A stretch of 64,000 nucleotides of DNA from Dicaeum eximium. Taxonomy: Eukaryota; Chordata; Aves; Passeriformes; Dicaeidae. A model generated the notes under the pieces. The model was not told the origin of the DNA and did no database searches. It was given only the letters and a program-made list of their open reading frames with translations. Shown piece by piece: positions 13,301 to 28,300 of this stretch. The position numbers and the translations under genes were made by a program. The DNA is taken from NCBI GenBank assembly GCA_013396995.1, contig VWZP01002396.1, forward strand, positions 1,104,638 to 1,168,637, given 5' to 3'. Positions within the stretch are counted from its first letter, which is position 1, and the number at the start of each line of letters is the position of its first letter.

Positions 13301-16300
13301 GTGCTATTGTAACAAAGTCCGTGACTTGGTTTTTGGTACACCTATACTTCATTGCAGCTTTTGTATTGCAGATGTACTGGCTGTGAGCATCATGTCTAGC
13401 AATTTAATGTGAATTGATTATCACTGGGATATTGTACTGAGTTTGTACAATTTTTATATGAAAATCATACTCCTAATCAGAGGTGTGACTTCAAAATGTG
13501 TGAAGTTTGACCTTGTTTTTTTTTTCTTTTATTTTTCCACCTAGGTATCACATGCTGTTGCAAAGCTAGTATTAGTTAGTTTCCACTGGCAAATCTCAGA
13601 GATTTTGGAAAGGTAAGTGTAAATAGTCTTATCTCATCTGTGCTTAGTACTTTCCCCCTTGGCTTTGCAGAAATGCTCAGGGTGCTCCATAGGTATTTTT
13701 GGAAAGTGTCTTTGGACCTGGAAACAGGACACACAGTCCATTTTAGGGAGCAGAGAAAAACTACTGATTTGTTGAGGCTGCACTGCCTGTGAGAAATTTT
13801 TAAACAGGGAGAGGGTAGTAGTGGTAAATGTCTTTCAGTTTAGGAATTGTTGTTATGCTAGGAACCCTCTAGACAGATTTATCTTAAATTCTGAGATAAC
13901 AGATTGAGAGTGCTGCATATATGTTCATTTAATAGACATAAAGATAACATATGTTCTGCTTTGAACAAAGGAGCCATAAATCTTAAAGCAGCACTGACCA
14001 TCAGCATCAATACTTTAGTAGTAGATTCACACTGAAGCTTTTGTTCCTTTTGATGTTAGGTGATGTTTTTTTCCCAAGCTGACCAGCATTTGGAGAGCAG
14101 AAGAAGATAATGTGAGAGAACTGAGCACTGCAGCTCCCTTGTTTGGTCAGTGTCACTGTAACAAAGCCCTCCAACTGATTTCAAAAAGAGGGTTCGGACT
14201 CGGCCCAAACATATGCGGGAAGTGCATTGGGAGGCACTGCTGGCTGGCAGCCCCACCACAAAGTGCTGGCTCAGAACTGAACATTGTCTGAAAATAGAGA
14301 GCATATCAGCTTGACTCATTCTGCCCAGACATTTTTGGCCCTGCAGCCAGCAACTTCATCCAGAGAACGTATGGAAAATGCATCCTGTGTATGGATGCTG
14401 TTGCCTCCTTGGTTACCCTGTATCCTGTGAAAGTTTTTCTCTGGGGTTCAGTGAGGGTAAGATTCCTGCACAACAGCTAAGGATGATCCTGCAGGTTAAC
14501 TGATGAGACTTAAACAAAAGGAAATTCAGGAAAGGGTTTACTTCTAAGGTGATGAATTTGCAAATTGTTCTCCAGTTGATCCAGTCCTCAAACTTCTCTC
14601 TTGGTACAAAGTGACATTGTCAAAAGAAAGCTCACTAGTATAGCTAAGAAGTGTTGGTGAGGAGGGAGGAGCTTACAGCAAGGCCACAACAGCGATGCTG
14701 CTGTTTCTGGCTTCAGTGATATTGATTTCAATATAAAAATTTGTCTGCAAAGGAAATCACAAACAGTAAAATGTGTTTAATTCTACTGCTGCTGAATGTG
14801 GCTGAATAGGGCTATGCTGTTTAATTCTATAGACAGCTTCATATGCCTAAAGGGTGATAATCTGTCACAGAGTAATTACTTAGCCAGACAATAGTCTGGA
14901 GTTAAAGTGAGACTTAACCAGGACACCTTAATTTTACAGAGGAATAGGAGACAGTCTGGAGCCTCACTGGTGTGTGTTATTGTGGACAGTGGCTTAAGAC
15001 TACTCTAAGAGTGTGGATGGAAGATCTTAGCTAAAAATAATTTTTCAGGGGAGGGAGATAGCTGTAGAAAAATATTCATTGAGATGTATAAGAGAAATGT
15101 TAATCCATTACCAGGAGAAGTAGTATTTCTGGTTCTGAATAACTCATAAATTTTTATTGATGGGAGCTCAGCTCTCAGTATGAAGGAGCCTCACACACAA
15201 GACATTTCCACTTTCCTTGCTACCTACCCTGCTATTTGCACAGAGACAACTGTTTATTCAGGCAAGAAGGATCAATTTAACAAAGGCAAAATGTATTCAG
15301 AACTTGATTTGATCGTTCTTCAATTGCCTTTTCAGGCACAAGTCTAATGCTGCCCAATTGCTCGTAGAAGCTCGAGTTCAGCCCGCCTCATCCAAACATG
15401 TAAGTATGTGAACTATCCCGTCTGTTCCCTTGGCAGACACCTCTGACCCCCTCACGGGGGATTGCATTACTGATGGCATCCTCTGGCTAATGTTAACCCT
15501 TTGCAAACTCTGGGCTGACACCCTGATTCATTGCTGGGTTTACTTCTGAAATGAGAATGCATTCAAGAGGTCTCTAGTATTTAAATAGCAGCTTTGCTGT
15601 TGGCTTGCAGGTAGTGTTCAAGAATTATTTCTTCAAGAAAATTAGGATCAGTTTTTGGCACAAGTGATGGCAGACAATGGAAGAAGCAGAGTGGATGGGC
15701 TTGGCTGCCTCTTCCAGTTCTGTTCTCTGTAAAAAGACACTGAAATTAAGTTCTGGCTGCACAGAGTGAGCAGAGCTTGTCTGTGAATGGAACAGATTTT
15801 TAAATTTTTTTTGTCTTTACTTTTACCATTTTAATCTTTTTTTTTCTATTTGCACTTCTCAGCTCAGGGATGCTTAAGCTAAATCTCCCAGTGAGTTGTG
15901 TTGCTGCTGAGTCAGTCAATGCTGATATTTCAGCCAACAACTTGTTTTTCATAGCTACGGCTACAGAGGTCTTCAGATACTTTTTTCATTCATGGTGGAT
16001 GTCTTGGTACAATGCAGAATTACCCTAGGAACACATTGCCATGTGTCAGATTTTGAGTGATAAAATACTACATCTGGGAAGCACTCAGGGTTGTGGGGGA
16101 GAGGAGATCTTAAAAGCCTGATCTGGCATCTGAGCTCTCTTGTAACTAGCAGATAGTGAAAAGCTAAGCTGACAGAAGTGTAAGCTTCATGGGCTCAAAT
16201 TATCTGCCTAAAGTCCAGGAAAAAAAATCTTTCTAATTTGACATACCTGCAAATTAGTCTGTGTATTTCAAGATTTATCCAAGTCTTGTATCAGCTGTCA

Positions 16301-19300
16301 CCTCAGTATTCCCCCTGCAATGGGCCTTTCCAACCTCCTTGGCAGGCAAGGTGAAGACCATCATTTCAGTCAGGGTCCTGGGTTTGGACTGAATACTTTC
16401 CCAGCTTTAATTTATAATAACTTTATATTTTGCTCCAAGGAGGTAGGAAGTGGTATAGGAATCTTTTTCACCCAGTGTGGCAACCAAAACACTGCTTGAG
16501 GCAAACTTCTATACATACTGCAAAACTGAGACAAAACATTACAAATATAAACATCACAAAACTACTGAGACAAAATGCATGCAAATAATCGATGCAGTAA
16601 AGAACAGTGTAACTCTTCAGTCCTGTTGCCACTTCATCTTCTCATGGCCAGTCATCTTCTCATGAAATACCTGTGAAAGGAGAGAGAAAAGAAAACCCAG
16701 TCCTGCTTGGACTGGTTTTAAAAAGAAAGAACTCTCCATCTGGTGTTAATTTTGTGTTCTCTGCCATGGGCATCTGTGGTTACCCATGAGATCCCTGAGC
16801 TTTGCCCTTTGTACAGCAGTCTGACTCTTCTTTTGCAACAAATCCTACCTGTCTGCCATAGGTTATCAACTGCCCCCATGTAAGACCAGGTTCTGCCTGC
16901 AGTCCACCCCCATGAGTAGCTCTAAGCACTTGAGTTGCATAAAGCTTCAATGAGTCAGGTAGTCCTTTAATCAGGGGGTTTTATTCCCTCTGGCTCAGCA
17001 AACAACAGCAAGGGAGAAGACTGAGAGGTTGCAAGACCCCTCTTGTGTATCAATTGGAGGCAAGCAGCTTATTGCACATTCTCACTGAGATTACCCAGTG
17101 CTGGAGTGGGGATAGAGATGGGTTCTCCCCTCTCCAAGGGGTCTAAACCTCTTGTCCAGTAGGGTCCTTTGGATCAGAGACCAGAGCTCTCTGCCACTAT
17201 GCATTGTGAAGGACACTCTGGGACCCCAGGGTCCTTGTGTTTCATTCTCCAACAGCTTTATGCTGTCTCCCCCATCAGTGAAATCCTCCACACATACTGT
17301 TTCAGTTTCCTTTGCATGCCTGCTGTATTTTTCTTGCAGCTGAGCCAGCTCTGTTGCAGAATAAGGCATTTGTTTAGTTGTTGCAGTGGGTGCTGCCTCC
17401 TCACACTCCATCTCATAAACAGCATCAGTCTTTATAAGGGGGCAGAGTTTAGGGGGAGGTTGGGGATCTGGCTTTTCTGTATCAAGCTGCTCCCAAGGAT
17501 GAAGGCAGGTGACATCATTGTCAGTAAGGTCCACCTCTTTAGTGAGTCTAGAAAGCCCCACCTCATTCTTCAAATCCTCCCCCTTCAAGCTGGCAAACAG
17601 CAAATGTAATTCTCTTTCACTTACAAGGGATTCATTTAGTCAAATATGCAAGTTTTCTGTTAGTTTCTTTTCATCATTTAACTCATTATGTGTTTTCTGC
17701 TGGGCACTGTGTTCTGTCTCCAAGGTCACCTGCAGTATTTTAGCCAATTCAGTCAAAGACACATTCACCACCTTATCTCATTGCTGGGCTCTGTGCTTAT
17801 CTCTTTGAGCAGCTATTAAAGCAGCTCCCAAAAGTGTCCAGACTATGGATTTGCCCTTACCAATTTTTTTGCTTCTTTTTTGCTAGATACTGTATTTCTT
17901 CCACAAGACTAGCCGGAGAACACCAGTTTTCCTCAGCCTAGCTCTGTCCATTCAAAACTGGACAAGCTTTATAATCCTTCAGCAAGTCTAGTTGAAGGTA
18001 GCAGTTGAGATTGCCCTTCTCCCAGGTTACCATGATCTCTGTGCTGGAAAACTTGGCTTTGACTGAATAACAATTCTCCTTTGTCCAGCACTCTGGATGT
18101 TGTCCCGGTAGAAAGCAGCTCCTCACCACCCTCAAGGACACCCTGCTTGCTGCACCTGAAAAATTGTCACACTCTGAGTTCTCTCAATGCATGTTTGAAA
18201 GGGGCTTAGGTACTTTGATACCCCTGGGCAGAGTGCAGGAGAAGACTACAAACTTCTCAGGAGGTTGAATAAACTTTCCCTTACAAACTTTGGGCCATAA
18301 AGGACTTGGCAAATATTAAAGCAACATCCAATTAAAGTAAGGCAAGACACTGACTTAACAAACTCTAATCCATCCAGATTTCAAGAAAAGGAAGTTAGCA
18401 GAAGAAAGAACGAAAAAAGAAAGAGAGAGAGAGATATAATAGTCACCACCTTGGATCCAGTCAGTCTTAGCTGCTGTAAAGTCCAAGGCAGTGGGGCTCA
18501 TCAAGGCTGCACACTGTCATTATGGCCTTTTATCTGTTCTGGGCCCTCCCCACAGGTGAGGTTTTCAGTGGCTTGGTCCACCTTGGGCCTGGACCAGAGG
18601 CTCCAGTGGGTAGGATGTGGAGCAGTGACCACCCCACCTTCACAGAACTTGTCCTGCCCCACCCAAACACACACTTTAGTTGTTTTGAGCTATTAATAAT
18701 TTCTCCAGTCTCCTACAAACAGTGATTTTATTTTAGGAAGAAAGATAATATGATTAAAAGTTAACTTAAACTTGATTCGCTAGGCAATTCATTACAGTCT
18801 GTGTGTGCTAGAGCAAGGTGCTCTGTGCTTCAGCCTGATTTGAAACAAACCCTCTTAATCCTTTTCATCTGAAGGGGCAATGCTTGTCTTGCCAAATGTA
18901 GCATAGGCGAAAGATAAGCAATGAGAGGTGATAGTTTGTGAATTCCCTTTCCTCTCTGTATAAACACTCTACAGTTGGGTCTTCCATTACCCAAAATTAC
19001 TGTCCAGTAAAAGGGCATTGCTAGGTCTATGTGCAGTGACAGCTGCTCTCCAGAGCCTGTGGAGATAGTCTGGCCCAGCTAACAAAGAATATCAGTAAAT
19101 CCAGGGAAGGACTAACACAATGATGTATTTCAAACAAAGCAAGAGTAAGAACCAGATTAGTAAAGGTGAGTTCTGGGCAGCACTAGAGGAGAGGCAGAAA
19201 CTCTTCCGCGACTCTCAACTTGTGCTCTGTGAGATTAGAGGTTCTTGAGGAGGACTGACTGTTTGGGGCAGTGCAGCACCTTAGCACACCAGCTGCTTAC

Positions 19301-22300
19301 AAACCTGTTCTGGCCTGGACCTCCGTGGAGACCATTGTCACAGTGAGGGTGATGCAGGTGGCTGTGGATGAGCTGCAAATGCCCTGGGAGGTCTGGGATG
19401 CTTTCACTGTACTGCTGCTTTGTCTCTCTCCCAGGCAATGGTACATTCCTCCCACCACTGCGCAGTGTGCATGCAGTTTGTCCGCAAGGAGAACTTGCTC
19501 TCCCTGGCTTGTCAGCATCAGTTCTGCCGCAGCTGCTGGGAGCAGCACTGTACAGTGCTCGTCAAGGATGGTGTTGGAGTCGGTGAGTTCAAGGTGGATG
19601 CGGTGCTGGGGCTGTATTTGCCCCACTGGCCATTCTGATGAGTCAAGAGCATGACTGTAACAAGTTAGAAACTGCAAATCTATTGAATAGAGTTCACATC
19701 TGTGATGATGTGCTGTTGGAATGCCCCTGGAGTGCTTGTGGATGCAGACATCTGTTCCCTTTGTGTTGGGGAGAAGCCAGTAGTTGCCAGAGTTGCTTTG
19801 GGCTTTTCTGAGCCTGTCTTTCATGTTGGCATGGCAGTAACATCTCATTTTCTAATTTAAGTATCTGACCCTGTGAATACTGGTTGAAGCACTCACTGGT
19901 CCTGGATACACATGTGCCCTGTCATCTTTTGGTAAAGACAGTTGGGCTTCAGCTTTTCAGCAGCCCTGGTTTGTTTCACAGTTGTATCCCTCTTGCCACA
20001 ACAACAGATGGCACCGAGGAAACTGTTGAATCCTCTCTGTGCATTCACCCCTTAGGATAAGCTGCACTGTTCTAAGATGTTGCTTTCTCTTCTCAGGGGT
20101 GTCCTGCATGGCTCAGGACTGTCTACTCCGGACACCAGAAGACTTTGTGTTTCCATTGCTGCCTAGCGAAGAGCTGAAAGACAAATACAGGCGCTACCTC
20201 TTCAGGGACTATGTGGAGGTAGTAGATTTCTTTAGTTTTAAAATACTGTGGGTTAGGTCACCAATGACTTGCAGAAATTTTGTTTGAAGTTTGCATTTTT
20301 GATTAGAACTGCAGTAACTGCAGTAAAATTGTCTTCAATAGGCACGATGTGGCTGCTTCTGTAGGACAGCCTCACTGACAAAATGCTCTAGCAGGTTGCC
20401 AAAGTAAATTCTGCTGTAAGGTCACCCTCCTTGGCTGGTGCTTCAGAATTGTCAGGGTGTTGCAGCTGAGAATTTCAAAACTTATATGATTATTCAAGTC
20501 CTTCTTGTTCTTACATAAATATTTTTAGGTTCAGAAAAATAGGTCCCTCAACTTAGGGTAGTCCAGCTGAATTGGCTTGCTCAATTACATTTTATGTGAG
20601 CTTTCTTGAAATTAAACCAGCAGTTGTTAAGGTTAAGTATGCAGGAGTATTCTGATAACTGGGAACAGACAGGGAACTCTAAAAAAGCAGCAAAACAATA
20701 TGAAAGCATAATGTCACCTCTTCTCAATAAGAGACCCTTGGGGAAGAAATGGCCACCACAGGAGAACAGCTGAATGGCTTCTGGGAGATAAGGAGACGGG
20801 GAAAGAGCTCAAATGGAGTAAAATAGTTTGTTTAGTGTCTTTGTGGGGTTTTGTTTGTTGTGCTGACTTAGTTTGTAACTGTCCATTTGAATTCCCTGCT
20901 CTAGAGAAGCAGTAAGTAACTAACAAACCTCTTCCATGCTAGGAAATGCAGGATCTGCTCTGATAGCCAAGACCTGGTGACACTTGTCACTCTTTTAATA
21001 CAAAATAACTGCTTTGTATGTTTTTGAGAATAGGAATGGTTGGACAGATAATGGTCTCCTGCACCCACTGCTGATCTTGCTCCTCTGTTGTGTCCACAGA
21101 GCCATTACCAGCTGCAGCTGTGTCCTGGTGCAGATTGCCCTATGGTCATACAGGTACAAGAGCCAAAAGCCCGGCGAGTGCAGTGCAGTCGTTGCAACGA
21201 GGTCTTCTGGTAAGAAACAGAGAAGTTACAGATCACAGGGAAAGTGTGTGCTGTCCTCAGAGCCAATCCTTTTGCTTGCCAACAGTTTTGGTGTATAGAA
21301 GGATCTGAAATGCTTTGCTAGAGTTGTTTGTAACTTGAGTTAGCCTGAGTAATTGGACACTTGTGATCTGACTTCTGCAGGTGGTCAGACATCTCCTTGC
21401 TTCCTAAACTCCTGGGAACTTGGGTGTTCTGACAACCAGTGAACACAGCCCAAGTGGTTACAAATCTACCATTCTCACATTTTGGCTAGGTTAAAAATTT
21501 TCCTACAGACACAGTGATTGATACAGATTCTGGTAGTAAACATGGAGTCCTTCTTGCTATCTGTTGGTGTTGAGTTTTTAAGCTTACTAAAAACATTTGA
21601 CTCCCAGTTTAGAGATCCAGCTTTCTGGTATCTCCATGCAAATGGCCCTTACTCACCTGGGGGTGTCAAGTCATGCTAATACAGGTGCCTGATATCTGCC
21701 ACTGGAGTCAGGCTGCTTGTAAGTGACTGATCCACACCAGAGCTCTGCAGTCATGTTAGAGGAGACATAGGTGGGCTCTAGGAAGGGACATGACAGCCCT
21801 CAGACACCTGATTTTTCAAGCCTGGGTTCACTTTCATCCTCCCTCTGGCTTTTACACAAGAGGAAGGGGGAATTGGAGGTCAGTCTTGGTCTTCACACTC
21901 CACTAATACACAAGAGCATTTCCATCCCTTACTGAGCCCCCAGATTTTGGTCAGGAAAACTTCAGTCCTTGAGTCATTTCCATAGAAATTGATATGTCTT
22001 TTTCTTTTTTTTTTTCCCTCGGTTAAGCTTTAAGTGTCGGCAGATGTACCATGCGCCCACAGACTGCGCTACCATTCGGAAATGGCTCACCAAGTGTGCA
22101 GATGACTCTGAAACAGCCAACTACATCAGTGCTCACACTAAAGATGTAAGGACAGGCACCTGCATGTTATTTCTTGTCCTCTAGCCCTGCCTGGAAACCA
22201 GGATATAATTCTATATACACATAGCATTGTGTTCTTCTTTTTTGCAGACTGCAAATCCTCACAGCTCTCTAGGGACTGTCAAGAAGCTTCTGTCAGAAGC

Positions 22301-25300
22301 TACTGTCATATGTGAACTAATTATGTCCCTATGGCAGTGATATAACTCAACTGAATGCCTTGGGAATGCTTTGTGTGGGAGGCTCAGCTGCCCTCCTGCA
22401 GTAAGGACCTGGTGGTCCTTATTCCAGACCTGATGTGAATGTCTTTGACTGCCAAGTGCACTGTCCTCCCACAGGCAAAAGAATTGTGGGTACTTTGAAA
22501 CTATCAGTGGAGATGTATTTAAAATGGAAGGAGAGGGTGTCACAAGTGCCAAGTCAGTACCAAATAAGGCACCAGTGGTGTTTAAGCCTGAAAAACTTTG
22601 TGCAGTACTGTGAACTACATTTTGTAGCCTGACTTGAAAACAGTTCTTGGCTACATTTGTGTTACCATGGCCAGCTGCAATTGTGACAGTGGTGATTAGC
22701 TGCAAGCTTCAGTTATGTTAGGAAAGGGGGTACTTAGATGGACCAGAGATTTCAAGTTCGCTTCCTTCTCTGGAGAAGGTGTCAGCATGTGATTGTATTG
22801 TTTCTGCTATTATATTTTATTGAGCACTGTCCTGGCATACATTTTGCCTGACATGCAAATTTATACAAAGTAGCAAAACTCACTTCCTCCTTTTTACCTA
22901 TGCAGCCCAAAAAATGTATCTGGACACTCCAGGGTATCTGTGGAGTAGGGGTGTGTGCAGCTCTCCTGTGGTTAGGCAGATCTCTGCAGATAGCTGAGAT
23001 GTCATTTGTTAGTGGCTGCTGAAGGCAGAATATAGTGACAATTATCTGTAATCAAGGTAGCTGTGATACACTGTCATACATGAACTAATTGTGTCCCTGT
23101 GCCTGAGTAACTGCAGAGTGGTAACTCAGCAAGACCTTCAGTTTTACAAGGAGTAACAACAATAAATTTGTTTTCTTGAGCAAACAGTCCAGTGCTGCAG
23201 TGTAACTTCCTGGCTTTGCCTTTTTGCCGTCTTTTAAATGGAGCTGTCAGGAACTGATGGGAAGCAGGGTATAAATGCTAATATTCTCATATGGGAATAT
23301 TTCTCATACGTGAATGCATATTTTTAAAAAGAAAAGGCAGAGAGGAATAATCACACAAGTGCTGTCATTCTTCAGAAGGCTTCTAGAGTTGGATCTAACA
23401 ATTGTGTCTGTTTCCTCAGTGTCCCAAGTGCAATATCTGTATTGAAAAGAACGGAGGCTGCAATCACATGGTGAGTAATTCCCTGAACATGTCAAACCTC
23501 CCTTGTTCTAAGTGGAATTTTTTCCCACACTTTCTGCTAACCAAGTGCCTCTTGTCTCTTCTTTTTCAGCAATGTTCCAAATGCAAGCATGGTAAGTTGG
23601 GTTTGGAAGCTGTTTTCTCTGCAATGTTTGTCAGTGGTGATGATCCCTTCTCTTTTTTTTGTAATATTAAGACAAATTGTGAACACAGGCTGAAATATTT
23701 TCTCCCTAGTAAAAGTTGAACAGGATATTAATTAGAGATTTCTGTGTGATAGCTTTTTTTTTCCCACTGGCTGTGATCTCAGTTGAGTTCTGCAGTGCTG
23801 GTTTGGCTTCTGCCCCTGACATGTCTATTGGATACAGAAATCTCCAGAATATTAACAGTGGAATCCATCTCAAAGGAGAGCTTTCCATATAATTGTATTT
23901 GTAATGCGCTGAAAATATTGTCAAACATAGCTATTTACTCAGATCAGCTTAAGTCCTTCTGCTTAGTGGTGGAAATAATAAGCTTCAACTCAGATGAAAC
24001 TGCAGGAACTGTGAATTGTTATATGTACCAGCAGGTGTTGAACTTCTCAGTCCACTCCTGTGCAATTAGCAGCTTGAATGTCTTTGGCCCATTGTGTTGC
24101 CCTACAAAATGACAGCCTGTTCTTGCACTTACCTTTTCATGGCAGAATTAATTTCTATTGCCTTGGAGTGAGATAGTTGTATTCAGCCCTCTGAGTTAAG
24201 TGTACCACTAGAAACTACTGTAATATCAGAACGTTATTAGGAAGGTGATTAAAGATGACTGTCCTCCCATTTCCTTTGCTTTGGGGTTCTCAGCAGTACT
24301 GGATGTGCTTTGATGGAGCTCTGTGACAAGGGGGAGCAGGCAAGTGCCAAGATACCATGGTTACTTAGCACTCGAGAAGGCTGATGAACTCAGGAATTAC
24401 AGATTTCAGTCTCATTATCATAAGTAACATAGAAGGGATTCTTATTGTATCAACTTAATCTCCATCTTTTTTCCTTTGCGGCAGAACACTTGCAGTCTTG
24501 CTCTGAAATCAGAAAATTGCCACATTTTGCTATTTTTGCTATTGCTCTCTTTACTCCACCTTCTTCCTATTTCAGCAGCTTCTAACTCGAAGTGTCATAA
24601 ACCACTGACATCTGACGTTACCTGGGTTGTTCCCTCCTGGAGAGAGCTGAGGGCAGACTTTCTTTTGCATTACTTGGTTCACTTTTGGATCCGATTGTTC
24701 GTGTTTTATTCAGACTGAGGTTTGCATGGGGCAGTGTGCCCATGGTGGGGAGGGTGCAACTCACAAAAGAGACTGGCAGCCTCTTCTCTAACCCAGAGTG
24801 ACAGTATGTGCAGGGTGCAAGTGCAGTTCTGCCCAGTGGTTTTGGTGTACAGGATGCAGAACTTCAAGATTTACTTTCCATAGTTGAATGAGAGGCTGTG
24901 CAATTAAGATCTTCGAGACAGGCCGGTATTTTTGGCTGACTGTTGAGTTCTGTTTTGCAAGGTGATACAAAACGTGTGTGTTTCTTGGCTTAGCAAAAAT
25001 ATATGAACACAGATGGGCTCTGTCTCCTGAAGCTGTTCTTTCTCCAAGGTTTTTTTTCTGTGCATCACAGTGGGTTTTTTACTGTTTTCTGCAGACTTCT
25101 GCTGGATGTGTCTGGGCGACTGGAAGACTCACGGCAGCGAGTACTACGAATGCAGTCGGTACAAAGAGAATCCTGATATTGTAAACCAGAGTCAGCAAGC
25201 ACAGGCCAGGGAGGCCCTTAAGAAGTACTTGTTCTATTTTGAGAGGGTAGGAGACATCTCCTTGGCCAGAGCTGTGTAGCCTTTTAATGCTCCCTGCCTG

Positions 25301-28300
25301 GTGCAAAGGTCATTGCCAGCAATGTCCGTGCAAGAAACTGCCCAAAGAGAATCTGTGCAGAATTTTCAGGCCCTGTTGTTTTTCATTCAAAATCCTGCCC
25401 TGAAAGTCCCATCCAAACCAGTGATGTCATACCCAAAGCAAGTCGTATTCACTCCTATATTCCCTTGTGCTAGAGAAAATCAGTATTACCTGTGTGCCAT
25501 GGTACCATGTACCTGCAGGCTGAGTGCTGCTGCAGTAGATAAATACTGCTCCAATAATTTCCTTTCAGGACTGGGGAACTTCCCTTCCTTGCAGTACATC
25601 TTTATACAGATAAAAACTAAATAAATTCTACCATGTTTAAAGCTCTATTGGCTGTAGCAAAGTTTTACTAAAATTTAATGTAATCACATTTTTAAAAGTT
25701 GCCATCAAAGCATGTCTGTCCACACAGCAGGCTCCATGCACCTGGCTATGCAGAGCAACTCTACAGCAGTATCTCTAGAAGAGAATGTGGTAGAGGTTAA
25801 ATACTGCTGCATTTCAGTTTCACCATTAAAATGAGTTTATTCTTCACAGCATGAGCTAAGTCCTGTCATAAAAGAAATATCTTCATTCCTGGCTCTCCAG
25901 ACCAACAGGCTTTGGGAAATAGCCATGTTTACAGTGTGCACATGGATACTGGAGTTCACTGAGCCCATGTAAAATGTTAATTTTAAACCCTTGACCTTCT
26001 TATAGAAATCCTTTAAGCAGAGGAATTACCATGACTTTTCCCCTTGTCAGACACAGGTCACTGTGTGACCAGAGGGCATTTCCACTCGGAGGAGCTGGGT
26101 TTGCTCCCTGTTCTTGCTGCTGTCAGTCTGTTGTCTACAGCCTCCACCACTTGCTACTGGAGGTGCTGCCTTGCCATTCTTTCCCACAGCATATCTTGCC
26201 TTGCTGGACTCCTGCCCCACTCCGATTTCTGCTTGCTAGAGCTTGTGCTTTTACAGCAGTAGTACTCTGTTCTCACGCTGTTTTTTTCCTTTCCCTGTCT
26301 CCCCACCTCTTGCAGTGGGAGAATCACAATAAAAGCCTACAGCTGGAGGCACAGACATACCAACGGATCCAGGAGAAAATCCAAGAAAGGGTTATGAACA
26401 ACTTGGGCACATGGATAGATTGGCAATACCTACAGAATGCTGCAAAACTACTTGCAAAGGTGGGTAATTGTGTCTTGTTTGGCACAGCGAAGAGAATACA
26501 TGCCAGAATGCTAAATTCATAACACCAATAAGGAAGGAAACTTGGGAGTTGTGGTTATGTGGGACAGCACTTCTGGTCTAAGACATGAACAAACCAAAAA
26601 TCATTTAGAAGTGACCTCTGTGAAGTCCTCCACAATACACAGACCTGCACAAGATCTTCCAAGGAAGGTGTAGGAAATTCTACCAGGAAGTCTCCAGCTG
26701 TCAGGAGGTAGCTTCTTAGCCTGTAGTGATCACATAGATGTGACTGTGCTGACTTCCAAGACTGAGACTCCTGTCCTTTTCTCTCTCTCTTCCTCCCACT
26801 CTTGGACAGTGTCGTTACACCCTGCAGTACACATATCCATATGCCTACTACATGGAGTCTGGTCCCAGAAAGAAGCTGGTAAGATGTTCTGCTCTTTTTT
26901 TGCTGATAATTTTTTGGGGTATAGCTGGCAGCATGCTGGGCTGAATTCCAGAGCTGGGCAGTGTCTGAAATATTAGTCCTGAGTCTGAGGTAAGGACAGG
27001 ATAAATAGGTGGGTTTGCACCTTTCTTCTTCACTTCAAGTCAACCAGCAGCTCTGTCCTCTTATACATTACATTATTTTCCCAGGGGACTTCACTGCACT
27101 TTCACTAACAAGCCATTTATCCAGAATGTTTTGAGGCTGGAAGTGTGCATTTATTTCTTGGTAAGATTTATCACAGTGCTGTGGGCCATATTTCCTGTGA
27201 AGAGCTGCTGGAGGAGAGCTTTTCCTTGGATCAGGGTGTAGCTTTGCTTTTTATTCCTGCTATAAGTTCCTTGCTGGCTTGGTGCATCTCATGGGCTGAA
27301 AAAGTACAAAAATAACCTTGAATTCAGTGAAGAGTTTTTTCTTTGACTCAGCTGTCCTGTAAAACCTGTTATAGAATCTTTCTTCATGGCATCATGTGTT
27401 CTCTAAGGCTGTGGATAGATGCTCTCTTCTGGATCTCACTGTGCAAGTTGGGAACAAGTTGCTGCTCCCAGCAGTGGTTAACAATCCCTTCATTCTGCCT
27501 GCAGAGCTACTTATGAGATCATTTTGTGACCTGTTTATGGCAAAATAAGCTGAATTAGGAGATATTTGTCACGTGCGGTGTTTTTAGGCTGACTGGGTTC
27601 ATTTTGAGTGACGTAGATTGGGGAATGCTCACACAAGAAATGCCCAGAAGGGGTGATCCCATCTAGGTGAAGGTGGATGAGACAGAGACCTGCTTTGCCA
27701 GCACTGCTGTCAGCAGAACACATTTGTCTGCTCCTCAAGTGTAATGGAACTGCTCCACTAAACTAGTTTCTTGTTGATGTCTCTTATTTTGCTCTTTGCA
27801 GTTTGAATATCAGCAGGCCCAGCTGGAAGCTGAAATTGAAAATCTCTCATGGAAGGTGGAGCGAGCAGACAGCTATGACAGAGGGGTGAGTGTTCTGCTT
27901 GCTTGAGCTTGTTGGCCAGATTTTGTTTGTTGGGCTGAACACTTCTGCAGGAGCACTAAGGCTGTCAAGTGAGGGTTCTGAGAAACTAGATCCAGAAACC
28001 ACCTTTAGCCAGCAGATGATGTAGAAGCAGAGTGCCCACTGCCTTGTGAGAGAGGAGAGAGGGCTGCAGGGATTCCTCCAAAATGAAACAAGTCCCAGGA
28101 AGCTCTGGAGGAGACTGCATGCAACCTTCTGGTGAAAAGCAGGTTTCTAAAGTGTGTAGCATTTTAGACAGAGCAGGTGCCAGATAACTGCAGAGGGAGC
28201 CCACATAAAAAGGAAGAGGGTCTGGGATCTTGTAATCATGTTATGAAGTATGTGATGGTTGGTGCTTCTCAAGCTGGGGTTCAGGGTCCCCCTAAGGAAA

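Noticed and set aside
18451..18720. Possible LTR of the retroviral remnant
   Set aside because: It is GC-richer than its surroundings, but I found no matching second copy, no target-site duplication and no convincing primer-binding site.
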